DNA of 64,000 nucleotides from Amyelois transitella (GCF_032362555.1 NC_083522.1:3016001-3080000), one strand, 5' to 3'. Counted from the first letter of the stretch, positions 45,315 through 57,860 are shown. Made by a program: numbers and translations. The notes: generated by a model from the letters alone, not told the origin.

Positions 45315-48300
45315 TTAGAACATGTCCATGTCATCGTTGCACATCACTTCTAAGTAGTCGTCGTCGTCGTAGTCCTGCAGAGGGCGCTCCGTTCGGTCCG
45401 GCAGCGGGGAGGCGGGGCGCGCGGGGGACGGGGCGCTCGCGTCGTGCGGGCCGTCCGCGTGGCCGTCAGTGTCGCTCGAGCAGTCGCGGGCGTCGGTCGC
45501 GGGCGACGGCGGCGGGTTGGACCCGTGCTCCGACTGCACTGTCGCCTCGCCTCGAGATAGCAGTGAGGGTAGTTCAGAATCTGTTAAAGACACGCATGTT
45601 AGGTTATCAAATGGCAGAATGTTGTTTGATGGGTATGGAATGTAAGAATTAGAACATTAAATAAAAGCGAAACAACGATAGTTTGTCGCGCGATAAAGAC
45701 TGCGTCGCGCGTGCCAGCTACAGGGGCAAGTTCTCATTTGTCTTGTCTACTTACAACTGAGGCATGATTTTGTCGCTGCTCCAAGAGTGAGAGGCAATAA
45801 CTTATTATCCTCATGCTGGCAATTAGGTTTGAAAAGTTGTCGTTATTGAAGAAAATTCTGAAGTACAGGGTATTATTGCTTCTTCTGCACTGACGTTTAG
45901 GAAGAGGTAGTAAACATAATTTTAAGTAATTTATTTGATATCAACCAATATTGTGGAACCAAAATCTATGACAATTATTAAGTTAATATGTTTGATAAAT
46001 GTTCCATAATAATGAATTTTTTTTTTTTTAAAGGGAAGTTTGTTTACCTTATCCCCTATTCTAGGGAGGGTTAACGATACACGATAAAGAGAAGTATATA
46101 AAACTGCATGAACCTGTAAGACTCTGCTTCAACTGCTCCATGACTTTCTGGCGGCTCTTGGCGCGTGCCTTCTTGATGCGGCGCGCGGTTTCCCTGCGGT
46201 CTTCGTTGAAGATCTGATTCACCATCTCCTGAGAGATGTCCACGTCACGTTTCAACAGGAAGAAGTACACGCCACCTGGTGTACGGCGACGCGTGCCGTT
46301 CTGTATTTAAAAATTTTTCAAATCATCTAAATGTTCCATACTGTACAGAGTCGCGGTTAAAATTCGTGATGCGCAAAAAGGAACAGGGTCAAATCCCACG
46401 TCAGCCATGTACCAATGATTATTTTCGAATTTATATATGTATACACTAGCTGTGCACGCGACTCCGTCTGCGAGAAATAGTTATTTTGGGCATTATTGAA
46501 GCCCTCAAGGATGAATAATTTTCCCTGAAAACACATTCTTTATTTCACATTCTTTATTATTTTTTCGCTCCTAATAGTTGCAGCGTGATGTTATATAGCC
46601 TAAAGCCTTCCTCGATAAATAGTCTATTCAACACAAAAAGAATTTTTTAATTCGAACCAGTAGTTCCTGAGATTAGCGCTTTCAAACAAAGAAACAAACA
46701 ATCAAACAGACAAACTCTTCAGCTTTATAATATTAGTATAGATTTGTTTGAATACTAACCGATGCTTCCATGGTGGGGGAAAACATCGTGAACCTGCATT
46801 TTATTATTAGCCTGCATGCATAGCATTTTTTTTATTAATCTACATAGTGAATGTGTTATATTAGGCCACTTACCACCACCAGCATGCCTCCATCTGCTTC
46901 CACCCTTTGTGTCTCTTTATATATTTCCATAGCTTTGTGGGCACCAATTACTTGAACAATCCTCGCTGTAACAAGATAAATATAATAACCATTTGTTTTA
47001 TTATTTGCTAATGTGAAGATATTTCTACATTCTGCTGAGGAAAATTACAGGAAATGCAATTTAATTATAAATACCGTAATTAGGCATGTTTGTTTCTTAG
47101 ATGTCCCGAAATTTTCGCGGGAAAACAGGTCATTGTGCGTACGAATTCACGGGCAAAGGTTATCTTAAGAACGCCTAAGCCTTTAGGAGTAGAGAGAAGA
47201 ACATTAGTACTTAATAAATGGGTGCGTTTCAGCCCAGTCCCATCAGGACGAAATGCATAATGACTCAGAACAATAGTCAATTTAATATTGTATGGTTAAT
47301 TAATAAAAGTGTTTGGTAAATGGGTCTGGTAAGTGGGATCTTTTTGTGTCGAACTCAATGTTTCAACATAAAGAGATCCACACCTACACAAGAGTGGAAG
47401 GTATTTTAAAAAGTATGATAGACTTTGTGATTGTAGATGAAAGATTGAAGAACAAAGTGCTGGATACCCGTGCATATCGCGGTGCTGGCATTGACTCGGA
47501 CCATTTACTGGTGATATCCCGGATAAGGGGTATCTTCAATCGCTGGCGGCACAAGGTAAGGGAGCAAACCAGCGCTTTGGAAAGAGTAAAAGTAGAAAAT
47601 TTGCAAGATATGGATGTAGGTAAGAAGTATATTAATAGAATGAAGGATGAATTTGAATATTTAGATGAAATGAGCGATATTGAAGATGGATGGAAGGAAT
47701 TTAAAGAAAGAATTGTGAAAGTAGCTGTTGAAGTGTGTGGTGTAAGTAGAAGAAGGAAAGGAAAAAATCACAAAAATGCGTGGATGAGTAAAGATGTGCA
47801 AGAACTTGTGCGATTAAAGAAGAAAGCATGGCTGGATTTGTTAGCAGCAAAAGCTAACTTAAGAATGCAAGAGGTTATAGATGAAGATGTGAATGAAGCA
47901 CGTAAGGAATATAAGAAAATGAAAGATTTGGTTAAGAAAGCTGTGATTAGAAAGAAAGAAGAGTATAAAGAGGATTTTGATAAAAGGCTATCAGAAGACT
48001 TTCAGTCAAATCTGAAAGTATTCTGGAAATCCGTAAGGTCAGCCCGAGGAAATACTATAACCAGAGAGCTGACTAGGATCAGATGCCAGGATGGTAGCGT
48101 TGTGAAAGGAGAAGAATGTGTACTAAAGATATGGAAGGACTATTTTGAAAGTTTATTTGAAAAAAAGGAAGGAAATAAGAAAGATTTCTGCTATAGCGAA
48201 GAAAAAGAGAATGAGATGGAAGGCGAAATTGAAATGTTCGAAATTGTGGAAGCACTTAAGAGTATGAAAGCGGGAAAGGCTGCTGGGTGTGATAGAGTGT

Positions 48301-51300
48301 CGGTCGAGATGCTTAAAGCAGGAAAAGGCGTAGTAGCTAGTCAGTTGTACTGCCTTTTCAATTTGTGTTGGAGAAGCGGCCGAGTACCAAAAGATTGGTG
48401 TAAGGCTGTTATCGTGCCACTTTACAAAGGAAAAGGGTCACAGCTGGACTGCAAAAATTATCGTGGTATAAGCCTGCTTAGCGTCGTCGGCAAATTGTAT
48501 GCTAAGGTATTGATTAATAGAGTCAGGAATGAAACTGATGACAAAATATGGGATGCTCAAGCGGGATTTCGAAAGGGAATGGGATGTACTGATCAGGTCT
48601 TTTCCTTGCGGTGCATAGCCGAAAAGTTTTTGGCCAAGAGTCAAAAAGTCTATTGCACATTCGTAGATCTGGAAAAGGCCTATGACAGAGTTGAGAGGAA
48701 TGAATTGTGGTCAGCACTTTCTATGCATGGGGTGAGCAGTCTCTTAATACGAGCACTGAAATCCTTATATGAGGATTCGAGTGCTTGTGTCAGGATAAAC
48801 GGAGCGCACACTGAGTGGTTTAAGATTGAGAAAGGCGTTAGGCAAGGATGTGTTGCGTCACCGTGGCTGTTCAACCTATTTATGGATAGCTGTTTGACAG
48901 ATTTGAAAGAGTCTAAAAGTGGATTAAGGATGAATGAGTTACTCGTCAAATGTCTGCTCTATGCCGACGATCAGGTTATACTGGCGTCATCAGCGGAGGA
49001 GTTACAGGAGATGGTAAACTGTATGCATGAAGCTTTAAAAGAGAAAGGAATGAAAGTGAACGTAAGTAAAACTAAAACACTGGTTTTTGAAATGGAGAAA
49101 GAAATGACAGCATGTAATATTTTGATTGGAGGAGAAAAAGTGGAGCAAGTGAAAGAGTTTGTATATCTAGGATCAAAGTTTACATCAGATGGCAAGTATG
49201 ATAGTGATATTGAAAGGAGAGTGAACGCGGGGAACATGGTGAATGGAGCTTTGCATGCCTTTATGAGCAGTCAGAAACTATCCAAAAAGGCTCGACTGGC
49301 TGTGCACAGGGGCGTGTTGGTCCCGACATTAATGTATGGGAGTGAAAGTTGGGTATGGCAAAAGAAGCATGAAAGCAGAATAAATGCAGTGGAAATGAGA
49401 GCGTTAAGGAGTATGATGGGTGTGAAATTGAGTGACAGGATAAGGAACAGCGTGATAAGGGAATGTTGTGATGTGAAAGAAGATGTAGTTACAGGAATAG
49501 AAAAGGGTATGTTAAGATGGTTCGGTCATGTGGAGAGGATGAATGAAAGCAGGTTGACTAAGCAGATATACAAGGAGAGTGTGGAGGGAAAGGTCGGAGT
49601 GGGAAGACCTAGACGAACGTATCTTGATCAAATTAAGGACGTCCTGGTAAAGGGTCAGGTCAAAAGTACCCGAAACCGCCGAGCTTGTATGAAGAGAGTT
49701 ATGAATGTGGACGAAGCGAAAGAAGTATGCAGAGATCGTGGCAAGTGGAAAGAGGTAGTCTCTGCCTACCCCTCCGGGAAAGAGGCGTGATTTTATGTAT
49801 GTATGTATGTTTGGTAAATTAACCTGGCCAGTGTTTAACAGGCTGCTTCTCATTGGATATAGCCCATGAAAATATTTCAAGAGTACTCACCTATTAAATC
49901 TTTCTTCTCCTCATCAAGTTTTACAGCAATATCACTGGCAACTCCATCTATCGAGTCCTCAGTGGTAACGGACAGATCTGGCAAATACCTAGGCTTCTGT
50001 TTCTCCTCCAAGTGCCTGTGGCTGTTAATTCGTTTGCCGAGCCTTAATTTCACATTAGACCGTTCTTCATTTGTCCTCTTATTCGATGACCTTTCCCGAT
50101 CATCACTACTATTGGAAAATACTTTCTTAGATATATAGTCATCATCTAACCTATACTTAATAGTATAATCATAAGATTCAACGCCGTATCTGCTTTTTTT
50201 TGACACATCACAGGTGACCATATCTTCCGTAAGTAAGTCCTCCTGGAAATATTATTGTTATGTTAATCTGGTTCTTTTCATATCTCACTAACCAAGAGGA
50301 TAATCTGGGGTTGCCTTATTTAACAAGATCGAAAAATTAAGGATTTCTTTTGCTTTACCTTCTTCTGGCAACTACTACAAGTTATCAATTAATTTGCATG
50401 TAATTAATTGACTGATAAATTTTTTATTCTAAAGCTGTCATTACATAAAGTGAAAAGTAAACATATTAACTTACACCTTCCTAGTTAAACGTCATGATCA
50501 GTTTTGAAAAATAATAACTAAAGATAAAAAAGATACAATAGATAAAAGAATACAACCACTCCATCTCTTTCCCAAGGATGTCATAAAAAGCAACTAAGAG
50601 AATAAGCTTATAAAGTTGGAATTCTTCTTTTAAGCAATGGGCTAGCAACTTGTCACTATTTGAATTTAAATTCTATCATTAAGGTAACCACTGAATGTGG
50701 CATATCTGTCTTTTCAAGACTGTTGGCTCTACCTACAAGGAATAAAGACATTATATGCGTGTTATTACTAAAGACAACAATTTATACCTGCAATGCTGTG
50801 CACCAAACATTATATTTGTTTTTCTTTTCTTGCTGTGGCGGTGGTTGTGGTCGCCGCGGACGAACCTTCAACCGCTTAGGGCGACGCCGGGGTTCGTCAT
50901 CTGACTCCGATCCTGACGACTCCTGCGGCGACGCCTCGTCACTCTGCTCATCTTGGATTTGCATGTGAACTAACGATGGAGGATTGAACGTATCTGGTCG
51001 CTCCAGGGGTATATAAGCACCCTCTTCAACGTCGGAATCATCCAACTGGAAAAGAAAGAAGGCATTAGCAACTTTTTTAACAACCTACTTATTACGACGC
51101 AAAAATAATTTTTATCATATAATAAAAAGTTATTGTTACGATGTTTGGTAAGTGAATTACTAAGCATTACTTATACTTTAATTTTAAAGCGGTAAATAAG
51201 TTATTCGATAGAAATACTGGAAAAAAAATCTATGTTCAAAGCAAATCTGTAAACCATTAATCTAACCTCCCCATCCTCTCGTTCGTTACTGATTTCAACA

Positions 51301-51329
51301 TCCAATTCACCTTCTGTAGTAGACATCAT
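45315..51329 (-). CDS. PHAX: PHAX, phosphorylated adaptor for snRNA export
   Basis: Six exons on the minus strand: 51267-51329, 50788-51045, 49891-50242, 46874-46965, 46114-46300, 45315-45580. They join to 405 residues (human PHAX 394). The N-terminus is acidic, then a basic stretch (RRRPKRLKVRPRRPQPP) and NVWCTALQ. The third exon has the TEDSIDGVASDIAVKLDE segment. Exons 4 and 5 form the RNA-binding domain: ARIVQVIGAHKAMEIYKET, then DGGMLVV and NGTRRRTPGGVYFFLLK, the family signature. The tail ends NDDMDMF, like human DHDLDIF. PHAX bridges capped U snRNAs, the cap-binding complex and CRM1 for nuclear export. Two ATGs are adjacent at the start; the upstream one is used here. Introns hold an RTE LINE and a Helitron-like element. 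Confidence 0.95.
46446..46742 (-). mobile_element. Helitron-like non-autonomous element, reversed
   Basis: Reverse complement of the family at 1797. On the minus strand it starts TCTATACTAATATTATAAAG and ends CTAG (46446-46449), with the expected A and T outside. It lies in the PHAX intron between exons 4 and 5. Confidence 0.8.
47322..49790 (+). CDS. RTE LINE endonuclease/reverse transcriptase, N-terminally truncated
   Basis: About 820 residues in one uninterrupted frame. The first ~50 are the end of the endonuclease (MIDFVIVDERLKN, then GIDSDHLLV). The reverse transcriptase follows: FVDLEKAYDRV (motif A), GVRQGCVASPWLFNLFMD (motif B), LLYADDQVILA (motif C, YADD). A C-terminal region has MLRWFGHVERMN and VGRPRRTYLDQIK, typical of this LINE group. 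The endonuclease catalytic N-terminus is absent, so this copy cannot move by itself. The lack of stops or frameshifts indicates a young insertion. Confidence 0.88.
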   Translation, partial: GSGKWDLFVSNSMFQHKEIHTYTRVEGILKSMIDFVIVDERLKNKVLDTRAYRGAGIDSDHLLVISRIRGIFNRWRHKVREQTSALERVKVENLQDMDVGKKYINRMKDEFEYLDEMSDIEDGWKEFKERIVKVAVEVCGVSRRRKGKNHKNAWMSKDVQELVRLKKKAWLDLLAAKANLRMQEVIDEDVNEARKEYKKMKDLVKKAVIRKKEEYKEDFDKRLSEDFQSNLKVFWKSVRSARGNTITRELTRIRCQDGSVVKGEECVLKIWKDYFESLFEKKEGNKKDFCYSEEKENEMEGEIEMFEIVEALKSMKAGKAAGCDRVSVEMLKAGKGVVASQLYCLFNLCWRSGRVPKDWCKAVIVPLYKGKGSQLDCKNYRGISLLSVVGKLYAKVLINRVRNETDDKIWDAQAGFRKGMGCTDQVFSLRCIAEKFLAKSQKVYCTFVDLEKAYDRVERNELWSALSMHGVSSLLIRALKSLYEDSSACVRINGAHTEWFKIEKGVRQGCVASPWLFNLFMDSCLTDLKESKSGLRMNELLVKCLLYADDQVILASSAEELQEMVNCMHEALKEKGMKVNVSKTKTLVFEMEKEMTACNILIGGEKVEQVKEFVYLGSKFTSDGKYDSDIERRVNAGNMVNGALHAFMSSQKLSKKARLAVHRGVLVPTLMYGSESWVWQKKHESRINAVEMRALRSMMGVKLSDRIRNSVIRECCDVKEDVVTGIEKGMLRWFGHVERMNESRLTKQIYKESVEGKVGVGRPRRTYLDQIKDVLVKGQVKSTRNRRACMKRVMNVDEAKEVCRDRGKWKEVVSAYPSGKEA
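47322..49808 (+). mobile_element. RTE-type LINE, 5'-truncated, with target duplication
   Basis: An exact 11-bp direct repeat GTTTGGTAAAT (47311-47321 and 49809-49819) brackets the insertion. The open frame runs from inside the APE-type endonuclease to the stop at 49788-49790, and the 3' UTR is only about 20 bp of (ATGT)n. Very short 3' ends with simple repeats are typical of the RTE clade. Several 5'-truncated relatives are in this window (9815, 31777, 37237, 54203, 58718). It is antisense to PHAX, in the intron between exons 3 and 4. Confidence 0.88.
50528..50760 (+). mobile_element. SINE-like retroposon, diverged
   Basis: Forward copy with CCACTCCATCTCTTTCCCAA and GGGCTAGCAACTTGTCACTA. The 5' start and the (ATGT)n tail are eroded. 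It lies in the PHAX intron between exons 2 and 3. Confidence 0.6.
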
Positions 51330-52578
51330 TCTCTAATAAAAAGTAAGAGGAACAATTTAATGATCTTTAAAATATATTAGATACAAATAGAAAATAAAAA
51401 CTGTTCCGCCTATTTAGTAGTCGCTTCACCAAATGTCATTTTCTTGTTTGACGTTGACAGTTGACCATAAAGTATAAGTAAATTAAACTGTGTACTCACC
51501 GGGGTTTCGTTGGTCCGGTATGTTCATAGCTTTACATTATCGTCGCGTTTTTGTTGTGTGGTATTACTGAAAAGACTAATTTTGTAAACATACTCGTCCT
51601 TGAATTGAGTACGAGACTAATAAGTAAATAAAAAATCCGTTTCATGTTTATGGAGACTTTTTCTGAAAGTTTTTCACCAATTTGATGTTCTCATATTATT
51701 CTGAAGATTTCTTGGGCAGAGTACATGTAGAATTAATTCCTTTCCCACTTCTCTGTTCTCTGATTTGAACCACTAGGAATCGAATCGACTGAAATAAGAG
51801 TGAATAACTTATTGTCTATGAGGCAGATTGAGATCAATCGCACTTAAATTTTCAATTGGAAAAACATTTAAATATACATTTCTCTTATCCGCGCTTTATG
51901 GCGCAGGCGCGATAGTTATGGAGAAATAAGTTTTCTAAGCAACGTAAAGTTTATTAGTTCTTAGTTCTTCTTTTTTCAAAAAAGAACCTGTGAAAAAACA
52001 TACGAAGAGAAGAAGAAGAGCTTGTAGCGGGAGCGATGATTCAGATGATGATAATATAAGGCATAAGCATACTATTACCTAATGATTGATTACCCAATTT
52101 CTTAGCTCAGATTTTTTATTTATTTTTTTATTTCATAATTAATCCTCCTTGAAATCGTCCATCAGGATAAAATAAGAATTTGTCAATGTTATAATAACTT
52201 ACACGGCATCAAGTCTTGGTTCCTTTTCTTTCTTAATATTATTCCTGTGATAATTTGTAAATTTATACATGGGATTATGTAATTGGTTTCCTATTTGTAT
52301 AGGAAAAGACAAAAATTATAATAATTCCTATAATTACACTGGTTGTTTTATAACATAGTTACTATTATTAAAAATACAAAATGTAAATATTTGCATCTGT
52401 ACAGTATTTTATAATATTAGAGCTTAATATACACTAGAGTAATAAACGGCCTATATGTTAATAATCTTGTAAAGTTTAATCCAAGTCAGCAAAAATACAT
52501 ACGTAATGTGAAATCATTACACATTAGGTGCAGTATTAATAATTAATAACCAAATCACAATGTCTAACTTCTTTTTAG
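51330..52578. other. Shared 5' region of PHAX and the SLC36-like transporter
   Basis: The genes diverge from here. The region must contain the PHAX promoter and at least one missing 5' exon of the transporter, because the first recognised transporter exon starts in phase 2. I could not place that exon. No repeat of known type is evident. Confidence 0.5.
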
Positions 52579-55500
52579 GGCTGCTTTTGAAGGTGTAAGC
52601 AAAGTTAATATACAGACACTTGGAAGTCTTATCTCGATTGTAGATACAAGAAAAGCTACATTGCCTGAAGGAAATCTACACCTTGGTACGCCTGAAGGGA
52701 GATCGCCTTTTGACCCACGTCGCCACAGGGAACCTAGAAAACCTATCAGGTTTGACCTGTATCATTTGATTTTATTGGAATTTTATTATTCATCTGGATT
52801 TTATCCCGCATTGTTTCCCCTGAGGAAGAGTCCGAGGTAGGTACACCTATATCCATGCCCCATCAGGGTCTCAAATTCTTACCCTTACAAACATAAAATC
52901 ACACCTCTTATTAACTTTCATTTATTCCAATTTTCTATTCTACTAACAGCCCAAAAATGGCCTATTTTAACGTAGTGAGGACATGCTTCGGGGCGGGATC
53001 TCTGGGCCTCCCTTTAGCAGTCAGTCAAACAGGCATCGTTCTTGGACCAATACTATGCATATTAATAGGAGCATTAATCATCCACACACATAAAATGCTG
53101 GTTAGTACCGATATTTCATTATTGTAATTTGACTAGAATATACCCTTGGCTTCGTCCGCCATCAGTGAAAATTTTTGTTATTCGGTAGTCGAAAGTAGTA
53201 AGTAAGTATGTTTATATTTTATCCATATAGGCTAAAACTGGTTTAATTAATGTACCTAACATTTAAATTTTCTTAGCTGGAATGTCTTAATGAAATCAGT
53301 CGACATTTGAGGATACCACACATATCTTATCGATATGGCTTTCGTATTGCACTACTTCATGGTCCGCCAGTTTTAAAGTGTGTTGGAGAATATGGACCGT
53401 AAGTTAATAAGTACCTAAGGAAAATAATATCTGATAAAGTATTTAGCTGTACAAATAATGGTCAATCAGTAAAAGCAGACGTAACATTTAGAAAATTTTA
53501 TTTATCTCTAGAGTTATGGCCTTGTTTCCTACCCTAATGCTATATTTTTTTTTTTTTACAGTGCCATCATTGCAGTATTTATGGTATTAAGCCAGCTTGG
53601 AATCTGTTCAGTCTTCGTTATTTTTACTGCTGATAGCTTGAAAGATGTATGTAGTAGATATAAATAAGTAATTTTTAGAAAACGTGTAAAACAGTTTTTA
53701 TCATTATCCTCATGATATTTATTTTTCTCGATTACCTTTCTGAATTCATAACCGATATCCACCAATAACCACGATCCAGGAGTGAATGAGAGAAAAATAA
53801 AGACAAGTTTGAGATTGATTTACAAATCACAAGTAACCAGAGTACCTACTGTTTTAAATAATGTTAAACCTTCGTGTGTATTATTCTGATCTAGTTATAT
53901 CTATTATTGTAAATTTTACAATAATATCCATCAAGGAAAAATAAACATATTTAAGTAGGTATATTCAGTGTTTAAAAACTTTCGCATCACTACATATTAT
54001 AAAATCCCCTATTTTCTCTGTCTGCATGTATGCGCTAAACCCGGAAATTTGTGGACGGGTTTTGTTCCTATTTGAAATGTTGTAAATAAGGTTTTAAAAG
54101 GAAGTTTTATATCTGTAAATGCTACCCGCGAAAAGCCAGGGTAGTCCGCTAGTTTATAATATAGTTAAACCATGACGATGAAGAGTCTGCTAAGCTAGTA
54201 ATTAATACATACATACATAAAATCACGCCTCTTTCCCGGAGGGTAGGCAGAGACTACCTCTTTCCACTTGCCACGATCTCTGCATATTTCCTTCGCTTCA
54301 TCCACATTCATAATTCTCTTCATGCAAGCTCGGCGGTTTCGGGTACTAGTAATGAATGATGAATATTTTTCTAGATAATGGACTGGACGAGTATAAACTA
54401 CGCATTAGCAGCTTTGTTTATACCATATTTGTTACTGGAATTTTCAATGAAGAATTTAAATATAGTCAGTTACGTTTCGATGGCTGGTGAGCTAAATTAT
54501 TTTCTACTCGCTCTTTACTGTATGTAAAATCAGAGTTAAAATAAAGAAATTAAAAAGAACAAATATGTACTCTAAAATATTTTCCGTTTAAAGAAAAAAG
54601 GTACTATTAAAAGAGGTTCATTAAATTTCAGGAAACTTGATGGCTATGATAGGCATAATTCTGGTATTCTATCACATATTCGCGGATCCTCATGGAGAAT
54701 ACATTGCGGTGAACTTCAGCCCTTTCTCAGTTTTGTTCTCGATTGGAACATTTTTCTTTAATATGTCCGCAGTGGGTGTGGTAAGTAGTACAATAGTAAT
54801 TATTAGACTTAAACGATTACTGTTACCCAAGCAAAGTTACTGTACCTGTTAATAGTTTGCGGAAAAGTCGATGAATTTTATAAAGTAAAATCCTACTGGG
54901 GTCAGTCTACAACGACGACACGCATGTTTCTTTTTAAACTAGAATTATTTTTGAAAATGTAGGTACTCTCTATGGATAAGAATCTCATTAATCCAGACAT
55001 AATGGTGTCCCGCTACGGAGCTATTAATGTGTCTGGGACAGTAGCCGTGTTGGTTTGTACGATTTTCGGTGCTCTGGGCTACTGGTCTTTTGGTGTTATG
55101 GAAGAAAACGTCCTTCGCTCTTTACCTTTTGATGATAAGTAAGTATGTAATTTATTATTTATACATATTTGAGTATGTTGTGATATAGGTGTATGTATCA
55201 TCTACTAAGTATATAAATCACAGTCAGAAAATCAATCGCTATATTTATTGTCGGGACACAATTACAATTTCAAAGCAGACAGACGCAAGCACGCACGTAA
55301 CAATGCCGGCGTGACGCGTTCAAATTGCTAACTTTGCGTACCTACCAAATAAAATTCAGCTTCTATCTATATTAAAAAAGGTTTTCTATAATTATTGAAA
55401 CTTTCGTTTTTCATTTCTTACTTTTTCTTTTCTTTCAATAGCTCGGCTATGGCTGCTATAGGTTTATACCTCATTGCCATTGCATTTACCTACCCACTTC

Positions 55501-56290
55501 AGTGCTACCCTGGAGTACAGATCATGATAGAGGTTTTAAGGAATTATGAAGATAGACACCAATTAAGTGACGCAAACTTTAAAGTCATCGAATATATTGC
55601 CAGACCCGTATTCGTATTGATGACATGTGAGTGGCTGAAATACTTAAGTAAAAAAATATATTTAGTTTACAGTTCAGAATAGTTTTTTTACTTGTAGCTA
55701 AATAAACATGGTTTCGAATAGCGACCTAACTCAGCATTGTTGTTTTCTCGTGAAAGATTACCAACGCAGTTCTTCCGTCGGCACCTCAATCAAGAGTAGC
55801 AACATTTTAGATCTCTTAAGTTTATTTTAGATTAACATGAAAAAATTACATACATGCTACCTTACAAGCGCGGCTTGGCCCGCGTGAAATTACCCTATGT
55901 CTTCGTACTCCACACTACATGTATGAAAATTTCATGTAGATAGGTTCAGGGGTTTAACGTTTTCGTGGTAAACAAAGCGTTATTAAAGTTATCCTTTTAC
56001 TACTTTACGTTTCAGTTTTCATCTCATACTGTGTGCCGTTTCAAGGACCGTTTGTGGCATTTGTTGGAAATCTTTGCACTACACTTCTATCAGTGGTGTT
56101 TCCAGCGGCAATGGAGCTCTGCCTTATGTATCCGGAGAACTTCGGAAAATACCAATACTATTTAGTGAAAAATCTCATCATAATAATTCTGGGCGTAATA
56201 TCCTGGGTATTCGGAGTGGCCTTCAGCATTTACATCATCTACGTCAGAGTACTATCGTCAAGAACCGAAGATGAATTTACTTTTGTGTGA
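52579..56290 (+). CDS. Proton-coupled amino-acid transporter-like protein (SLC36/AAAP family), first exon missing
   Basis: Nine exons: 52579-52749, 52950-53100, 53277-53398, 53562-53646, 54375-54486, 54632-54780, 54963-55138, 55442-55626, 56016-56290. They join in frame to about 475 residues. A hydrophilic N-terminus (FDPRRHREPRKP) precedes a series of hydrophobic segments consistent with about 11 membrane helices. Landmarks of the family are CFGAGSLGLPLAVSQTG in helix 1, IFGALGYWSFG, and ALYPLQ-like TYPLQCYP. The helix-1 GAG-x-LGLP stretch is the usual substrate-binding break. Members move small neutral amino acids with protons across plasma or lysosomal membranes; the substrate here is unknown. 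An upstream exon with the ATG must exist. Poly(A) signal ATTAAA is at 56324-56329. Confidence 0.88.
53995..54152 (+). mobile_element. Helitron-like remnant
   Basis: Contains GGACGGGTTTTGTTCCTATT and ends GGGTAGTCCG then CTAG (54149-54152) followed by T. A shorter relative lies at 14868-14931. It lies in the transporter intron before exon 54375-54486. Confidence 0.5.
54203..54345 (-). mobile_element. RTE LINE 3'-end fragment
   Basis: Reverse complement of the RTE 3' end, from the (ATGT)n tail to the AGCTCGGCGGTTTCGGGTAC part. CTAGTAAT at 54195-54202 and 54346-54353 is the likely target duplication. It ends about 20 bp before a transporter exon. Confidence 0.75.
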
Positions 56291-56323
56291 TTTTTATTAG
56301 TTTCAGTCATGTTATATTACTAA

Positions 56324-56329
56324 ATTAAA
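56324..56329 (+). terminator. Poly(A) signal of the SLC36-like gene
   Basis: ATTAAA lies about 33 bp after the stop codon at 56288-56290. Confidence 0.55.
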
Positions 56330-56643
56330 GAATATACTCATTTGTATCGTAAAGCTTTTTGTTATTGTTTTAAATGGTCACAGACATAACATAGGCACAG
56401 AATTTAAATAAAGTACAAGTGAGAGGTCTTGATTATGAAAACACCTTTTCGCCGCTTAACATTTCAATCAAATAAGGTTTCTTCCTATTCAAAAAACTAA
56501 ATTTGACCCAGATATGTTTAGGAGCAACATAATGAGCTAAAAAACTTGTTTATCCAAAAAATGGAAAAGCCCATAGTAACCTATTGGCAAATTATAATTG
56601 GCTGTACATACCTACTATTTGTACCTATAGATATACTCGAATA

Positions 56644-56822
56644 CTAGCGACCCGCCCCGGCTTCGCACGGGTGCAAAATTCGGAAAAAATTATACATAAA
56701 AACCTTTCTCTTGAATCAACCTACCTGTTACAAAAAACCGCATCAAAATCCGTTGCGTAATTTTAAAGATTTAAGCATACAGACAAACAGACTAAAATAG
56801 CGACTTTGTTTTATACTATGTA
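56644..56822 (-). mobile_element. Helitron-like element, reversed
   Basis: Begins on the plus strand with CTAGCGACCCGCCCCGGCTT, the reverse of a typical lepidopteran Helitron 3' hairpin and CTAG, and ends near TTTATACTATGTAGTGATAA. No coding capacity. Confidence 0.65.
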
Positions 56823-57822
56823 GTGATAAGTAAAAAATGTATGATTACAAAAAAATTTTAGCCTAATTCATGTGGCCCCGCATTGTAACCTATATTTTAC
56901 TTTAAGCTGAGAATCGAAGGCTACATTCAGCTAGATGATTTTTTGATGAATTAAGATTGAAATAGTGACGGTTTTTTCGCTCCAATGCCTACCAGCATGG
57001 TTGTTTGCACTAGATGAATGTACTTGTTTCCTTTAACGCCTTTTAGGACATCCATGTGTATTATATCGATATCCAAGCTTATCATGGCAATTCCTATTTT
57101 TAATATCAAACTAGTTTCAACCTGCGACTTAGCTTCATAATATTAATCGAGCCTTTATACCTTACGAGATAGACAGAGTCCAACATTGTTTGCAAAATTT
57201 CATGGCGATATTACATAACAACTTAAGTTATTTTCACTTTTACTATATTAATTGGGTTAAGATGACATTTTGGTTTGGGAATTGGGATAATCGTCGGTCG
57301 TAATCGGTCTTTTCTTTCTGTCTTGTAATTTCGTGCCCGGCTGCCTGCTTGCCAGTTGACCTCTTTACGCCCTATGTTGTGGTCGTGGCTTAACAGATGA
57401 GCCTTTAAGTAGGTATAAATGGCAGCGCAGCACAGGAAGTTAGGAAATGGAATTGTTCTTGGAAAAATAAATTGTCTATGGCTGATCTTGTGTATCATCA
57501 CCTTTATATTATTTTAAAAACGTTTTTCAACACTTTTATATATTATTGTTTTGAGAATTCTTTGGTTTGCATAATGATAACGCAACCGCAATAATTAAAT
57601 CAACTTCTATTAGCAACAAAATGTATAAAAATTGCATAAAATAAATAAAGTTAGGGCCAGTTTACACACTCATTTGAAAACAATAAATATTGTCTATTGC
57701 CAATGTGGCTGCCGTGCTGCTGTCGTACAAGCGTCAAGTGAAGCTATGGCATTTAGTGAAAGACATTCGTAAATTTATGAGAATATTTAAATGTTAGTGT
57801 TAAATTTTAAATAACTATTAAT

Positions 57823-57860
57823 ATGAGTAGATATTACGATTACGGTAACGCGATATCATG
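57823..57860 (+). other. Candidate 5' exon (uncertain)
   Basis: ATG at 57823 opens MSRYYDYGNAIS and is followed by a strong donor (ATG|GTAAGTTAAG at 57861). If spliced to the acceptor TTTCAG before 61105 it would meet a stop at once, making a short upstream ORF in a PIAS 5' UTR. It could equally be the first exon of another transcript or a chance match. Confidence 0.25.

Noticed and set aside
45182-45652. 156-codon plus-strand ORF rich in Arg/Ala
   Set aside because: It overlaps the last PHAX exon on the opposite strand and is explained by the GC-rich codons of that exon.
51960-52070. Candidate first exon of the SLC36-like transporter (Arg/Lys-rich, then acidic)
   Set aside because: The possible 3' end reads AAG|GCATAA, with no acceptable donor, and the frame upstream contains stops.
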